Assembly: GCF_949628215.1 (NCBI RefSeq)
Contig: NC_134276.1
Coordinates: 217,082,610-217,146,609 of the forward strand
Length of the DNA: 64,000 bases
Direction of reading: 5' to 3'
DNA from: Phalacrocorax aristotelis
Taxonomy: Eukaryota > Chordata > Aves > Suliformes > Phalacrocoracidae
Shown here: positions 59,185 to 64,000 of the stretch, in pieces
Position numbering within the stretch: position 1 is the stretch's first letter
Layout of the letters: each line of letters opens with the position of its first letter
Notes under the pieces: generated by a model
Told to the model about the DNA's origin: nothing
Seen by the model: the letters and a program-made list of their open reading frames with translations, nothing else
Database searches by the model: none
Made by a program: the position numbers and the translations under genes

Positions 59185-60365
59185 GTAACTATAAGCCAAT
59201 ATAAATGAAACACCAAGTGAGGCAATACAACTTGCTAAACTGTTTAAACTGTTTAGGTTTGAATAAAAATAGAAACTTCACAGTTTTGTCATGTTAAGTC
59301 TGCACTGGAATAAAATAAGCAAAATTAATTCCCTTAGCTTTGGCATAATATCAGTGCTGAGTCTGACTTCTCTGGCATACTCTGCTGAGAGTAAGCCTGG
59401 TGTATTGGGCATGCTTACTCTTTCTCCTATCCCAATGGTACATTTCAAAATAGAAGCACAACTCCTTTCTAATACCCTTCCAATCTTTGTCTCACATATG
59501 GTTATGTTAAACCTTTTGGCAGGCTGCTGTATTCAGCTTAAAGAGGGGGCATCTACTTTTCTGAATTGAGCTGCAGGTTCCACTTCAAAAGGTAGACTTG
59601 GTTTTTAGTATCTCTGAAGAATCCATTTCTGATTCATTACTAAAATACAGCCAAGTCAAGTGAAATGCCTTGTGCATATGTGGGGTTTTTAATGGGTTTC
59701 AAAGCGTTTCATCCAACTACTACACAGAAGTTGAGATCAACCTGCGACTGAAATCAACATGATAAACTGTAAAAGGCCATGCCAGAATAGCTGCCTGGGG
59801 TGCCAGCATTGTTAAAAGGAGATCTTTCTGCCAAAACTGTCTGGTCTAAAGGCAGATTTGCACTCCTGAAGAGATACTTCCAAATTATAAGCAATAATAA
59901 ACCATAACCCACCCTCTTTTATAGGGAATAGTTGGGGCTGCTACCCCATGAAGGGGAGACACCCCATCCCCTCCATGGCAGCCACTTCCCACAGAATGAA
60001 CAGGCTGAAATGGAGGAAAAGAAAAATCTCAGCCAACTGGGACACATTTCTAATCGATACCCTCATCTGAGCATATCTAAACTTTCTCCCAGTGTCTCGC
60101 TCAAAGCACTACTTAACTCAAAGTGGGACGGGAGGAACCGTGAGGGCTCCTGATGGCTTTTCAAGGCAGAGTTTCTGTGGTTTGTCTAGCCAAGGCGTCT
60201 GCTTTTCTCCAGCACTATCAGAATTGAAGACCTCGCTGTAAACCATTTCCACAGTGTTTTTTACCAGGACATGGTGCAGCTCAGAGACAATGGACCACAG
60301 CCTGTGAGATCTCACCCTCCCCTTGCCAGTGAGCAGGAGATGAAAATCCCACCTTCTTCCTTTGA
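59185..60365. other. Intergenic DNA between the tubulin pseudogene and NET1
   Basis: Repeat-free and non-coding as far as I can see. No promoter or gene is evident. Confidence 0.45.
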
Positions 60366-60367
60366 AT

Positions 60368-60942
60368 GGCCAGCAGGGCGACGGAGGTTCTCCTCCCCCT
60401 CTGCTCTGCCCCAGTGAGGCCACACCTGCAGGGCTGCGGCCAGTTCTGGGCCCCCCAGTTCAAGAAGGGCAGGGAACTGCTGGAGCAAGGCCAGCGCAGA
60501 GCTGCCAAGGGGATCAGGGGCTGGAGCACCTCCCTGGTGAGGAAAGGCTGAGAGACCTGGGCTTGTTCAGCCTGGAGAAGAGAAGGCTGAGGGGGGATCT
60601 CATCAATGCTTATAAATACCTGAAGGGCGGGTGTCAGGAGGATGGGGCCGGGCTCTTTTCAGCGGTGCCCAACGCCAGGCCAAGGGGCAACGGGCACAAG
60701 CTGGAACACGGGAAGTTCCACCTGAACATGAGGCCAAACCCCTTTGCTGTGCGGGTGCCAGAGCAGGGGCACAGGCTGCCCAGGGAGGCTGTGGGGTCCC
60801 TTCCCTGGAGACATTCACACCCCGCCTGGACGCGACACTGTGCCCCTGCTCTGGGTGTGCCTGCTCCAGCAGGGGGTGGGACGGGGTGAGCTCCAGAGGT
60901 CCCTGCCAACCCCCACCAGTCTGGGATTCTGTGATTCTGCAA
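60368..60942 (+). mobile_element. CR1 LINE, 3' end fragment
   Basis: A 5'-truncated sense CR1: ctgcggccagttctgggccc, gggcttgttcagcctggaga, ggggatctcatcaatgctta, and tail gggattctgtgattctgc. It is well preserved and of the same subfamily as the antisense fragment at 30851-31045. It lies about 400 bp upstream of the NET1 CpG island. Confidence 0.93.
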
Positions 60943-61334
60943 TACCGCACCAGGACTGTTTGGACCAGGCCGGGTAGCACAGGTAGGCAGCTCTGTGAAG
61001 GAAACCTTTGCCTCAACCACATGCCCGCACCCAGGGCACATCCCCAAGCTCACACCCCATTCAAATCGCTTGTGTGTGGTTTGAGGGGGGGCCTCTGAAG
61101 TAAATTTTTGAGATTTGAACTGATTTCTGAGGTACGGGTTTTCTTTTAGAGGGGTCGGAGTTGTTTCACCCCAATGCCCTTTTGATTTCTGCCTCCTTCT
61201 GACAGGGACTAGGATATTCTGCCCTCCCCGAGGACATAGGGTGGTGGCCTTGCATTCGCTGAGGAGAAAACGCTGAGGGGAAGGATGGAGGACGGGAGGA
61301 GAGGGAGCACAGCGCTGGCCGGGAGGGAGATGGC

Positions 61335-61800
61335 TGGCGACGGCCGGGCTCACCGGCTCCGTGCCTCAGTTTCCCGCCAGCCGGGCTCCTCCCACGGCGC
61401 GAGACGCTAGGGGACGCTGCGGTCTTCGGGGGCGACAGCCCGCCCAGCTTCCCTCAGAGCCGCCCTCTCCCTTTGCCCCGCCCACGCGTCTCCTAGCAAC
61501 ACGCCCCTCCCGCCGCGCTGATTGGCCGCCGCCGTTACCGCCGCCATTTTCAAACCGCCGGTTCGCCGCCGCTGCTGCCGGTGCCGCCGCCATTACTCGC
61601 TGAGCGGAAGTGGTGAGCCTTGGTCCGGTCCTCGCCGCGACGTGTCGCCATGGAGGCAGAGCCCGTGGGCCAGAAGCTCCCTCGGCGGAGACGGGGCAGG
61701 GCCAGTGCCGGGGCCCGCGCCAGCCGCTCGCCTCCGGCGGACAGCACTCCCGGTGCGGCAGCCTCGACCGCCTCCTGCAGCCGGTAGGAGCCGCGACCCC
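61335..61800 (+). promoter_or_regulatory. NET1: NET1 CpG-island promoter
   Basis: A sharply bounded GC- and CpG-rich block with no TATA box, as in housekeeping promoters. It contains an inverted CCAAT box (attgg, 61521-61525), two YY1-type motifs (ccgccatttt at 61541-61550 and gccgccattac around 61585-61595) and an ETS/GABP-type site (gcggaagtg, 61604-61612) 38 nt upstream of the start codon. Transcription probably starts between about 61545 and 61610. Confidence 0.85.
61650..61783 (+). CDS. NET1: NET1 (RhoA guanine nucleotide exchange factor), first coding exon
   Basis: The ATG opens MEAEPVGQKLPRRRRGRASA, closely matching the start of the long human NET1 isoform as I recall it (MEPELAAQKQPRPRRR), and the exon ends in ...TASCS plus two bases before donor gtagga. 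It gives 44 codons. NET1 is a Dbl-family exchange factor with DH and PH domains; this N-terminal part holds basic nuclear-localisation sequence that keeps the protein in the nucleus. The catalytic exons lie beyond the window. Position downstream of TUBAL3 on the plus strand, as in human, supports the call. A second promoter for the short isoform would be further along. Confidence 0.85.
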
Positions 61801-61869
61801 TCCCCATCCACCTGTCAGGGGCTGAAGATCTGTCAGTGGCCCGCGGTTCCCCCTGGGTCGTGCGCTCCT

Positions 61870-62335
61870 CGCAAAGTGGGGCTTCATGTTTCTTCTGTCT
61901 TAATGGGGGGGGGGGCCTCCCCTCACCTTGCAGGGGACTGTACGCCCTCCTGTCTTGTAAGGGGGAGCCCCTGGCAGGCTGTGGGGGACCGTCACCCTCC
62001 TATCTTACAATGGAAATTCCCTCCCTCTGGCTGTACGGGACCCTCCTATTTAATAAGAGGAATTCCTCTCCTGCAGGCTGTAAGGGAACTCTTTGCCCCT
62101 TTACTTTATGAGATGGGCACTTCTTTCCTTCCCCCCCTTAAGGTTGTAGGGGGCACCTTCCTCTGTGTCCTATAACAGAGGACACCCCCCACCCACCCCA
62201 GAAGACTTTCCCCTCCTGTCTTATAAGGTGAACGTGCCCGTGAATTCAGGGGATCCCCGACTACCCTGTAATTAGGCAGGGGGGGTCTACCAATGCCCGA
62301 TCTTATACAGTAAAAGTGGTGGAGGGGCATTCCTC
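61870..62335. repeat. Degenerate minisatellite at the 5' end of NET1 intron 1
   Basis: At least six imperfect units of about 50-60 bp. Each contains a form of ccctcctgtcttataag followed by a purine-rich piece and a form of gcaggctgtaggggac. Units are much diverged, so it is old. Confidence 0.7.
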
Positions 62336-63783
62336 AGATCATAACTGTTTTCCATGCCTGTTCCTGTCCCGTAAATGGGGGTAAGCTGCTCCTCTCTCCA
62401 GCCCTGTGTGCCAAACTGTCCCTAGGCTTTCGTGCAAAGACTTTCCTCCTCCCTTGCCTCTTGTGGGGCTGTCTGGCAGGCCGCCTACATCTGACATTGG
62501 TTTGGGAGAAGGAGGAGAGGATCATAGTTGCTCCTTGGGGGTCAGAATAATTTGGAGGTGGGGTGTCTTTTACATTCCCTAGACAGATCGGCTGAGCCTC
62601 CAGGATATCCTCAGGCCATAACACTGGATCAGTTCCCTCTCCTGGATACGGGGACACCAGCCTCAGCAGCAGTGTCACCTTTGGCTTTTGTTATGATTTT
62701 AAATCCCTATGTGTGTCTTCTACTAGTGTTACTTTGATACGTTGAACTTGGGAGACTTTCCCAAGACCACCCTGTGAAAGAAACTGTTACTTAACCTGAA
62801 GATCATCTTATCTGTGTTGACCCCAATAATGATACCTGGATGTGTTTATAAGCAGCTCCTGCCCTATCAGCAGCTGACCCCTGAGTGACTTGTCTCCCTC
62901 TGACTGGTATCTAGACAAACCCAGATTGATCAGCAGAGGCTTGTGCTTTCTGTTGCCCTCAAGGTTAGGAAATGACTTCTGCAAGCATGAAGGTGATGTA
63001 GAAACCACCCATTTCTGACAAAAGTGGCTCTGGTTACATCAGCCCAGTTTCCACCTCCAGATGTTATATTTGGGCAGAGGTTCACCCCCAGCTGTGATCA
63101 GAGTCTATTCCTTCCTGCCCTGGTTCTTTGCACCTGATGGGGGATTGCAGCCTTTTGCATCCCAGCCTGGCAGCTGCTTGGGTTGGAGCAGGGAGGGATG
63201 CTCCTGCTCTTCCTCCAGCCCCATTTGTGCCATGGGGATGAGTGAGAGGAAGGTGACTGGGGCAGTCCCTTGTTTTGAGATGTGAAATTCCCCACAGGCT
63301 GGAGTGGATGGTCTTTATTAGGCGACTTTAATTAAAGCAAGGTAAATGTCGGCGAGCTTGGGTTTCGTAATGGCTGGTTTTAGGAACCATTGTCTGTTCT
63401 GGATGGCACAACATTTTAATGAACTTTTAAAAATAAATGTTTTCATAGAAACATGCTGCACTATCATCTCTAAGATCAAATTGTAGCTCCCTAATTACCG
63501 CACTTGAAAAGCAGAGCATAATTGAAGGCTTCAGTGATTCAGTGAGGTGATGAAACACGCCGGCTCTGTTTCTGGGATGGTCGTGCATTCCTTTGTGAGG
63601 CTTGTCTGTGTGGAGAGGCCCAGGGAAATCATGATAGAACTGGGAAAGGAGTTTATGCAGATAAGACATATGTATTAAATCTTTATCTGGAGACTCACAA
63701 GCAAGATGATGCCAGCTCGGCACCTAGATGTGGTCTTGTGATGTAGGTAGAGCAATTCAAGAAGTCACTGTCTTGAGGCTTTT

Positions 63784-64000
63784 TCACAGAATAATGGAAG
63801 ACTTTAACTGGAAGGGACCTGTGGGAGGTCTCCAGTCCAATACCTGCTTGAAGCAAGTCTAACTTCAAATTTAGGTCAGGTTGCTCAGAGCATTGGCCAG
63901 GTAAGCTTCAGAAACCTCCAAGGACGGAGGGTTTTTTTTTACCTCTTTGGGTCCCTGGTCCAGAGTTTGGCCACACTCATTGTGGGGGAAAATATTTTTC
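63784..64000 (-). mobile_element. CR1 LINE fragment, antisense, running off the window
   Basis: It opens tcacagaataatggaagact, the complement of a CR1 tail, followed by aactggaagggacctgtggg and tctccagtccaatacctgct. It continues to the end of the window. Confidence 0.85.

Larger units (their letters stand above)
61784..64000 (+). other. NET1: NET1 intron 1 (first part)
   Basis: Non-coding. It contains a degenerate minisatellite just after the donor and a CR1 at the window end, listed separately. The block near 63300-63720 is AT-rich and repeat-free (ggcgactttaattaaagcaa) and could be a conserved element. Confidence 0.6.

Overview
The window is nuclear DNA from a bird. It has spliced vertebrate genes with GT/AG introns, several CR1 LINE 3' ends with the avian ATTCTATGATTCTA-type tail, and a solo LTR of a type common in birds. 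Gene order and orientation, UCN3(+), TUBAL3(-), NET1(+), match my recollection of human 10p15.1, so this is the bird counterpart of that locus. I cannot name the species.

Layout. 1-11 kb: the 3' end of a collagen gene (+) with two triple-helix exons, two NC2 exons and a C-terminal Kunitz exon, most like collagen VII; the last exon is not located. 11-26 kb: non-coding DNA with a CR1, possible conserved elements and a solo LTR. 26.3-30.7 kb: UCN3 (+), with a probable non-coding first exon behind a TATA box and a complete 156-aa prepropeptide in exon 2. 33.3-33.5 kb: a decayed alpha-tubulin 3' fragment (-). 34.9-39.4 kb: an intact four-exon alpha-tubulin gene (+), here called copy A. 43.1-49.8 kb: a second intact alpha-tubulin (-), copy B, the TUBAL3 orthologue. 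57.4-59.2 kb: a decayed intron-bearing alpha-tubulin (+). 61.3 kb to the end: the CpG-island promoter, first coding exon and start of intron 1 of NET1 (+).

Main points. (1) A collagen VII-like gene lies directly upstream of UCN3 on the same strand, as COL7A1 does for UCN2 in mammals; this looks like a surviving pair of whole-genome-duplication paralogues. (2) The two intact tubulins converge tail to tail. Their last exons are almost identical except for one divergent island and the tail codons, while exon 2 differs strongly; this points to gene conversion between inverted repeats. (3) Two further tubulin relics show this was a larger cluster. (4) The UCN3 precursor contains a second acidic segment bounded by KR sites and ending in Gly-Lys-Arg, a possible amidated peptide.

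The genes do not form one pathway. UCN3 is a secreted CRF2 receptor ligand, the tubulins are cytoskeletal, NET1 is a RhoA exchange factor and the collagen is extracellular matrix. Their proximity reflects conserved linkage. Everything was read by eye without alignment or database searches; all comparisons with other species come from memory.
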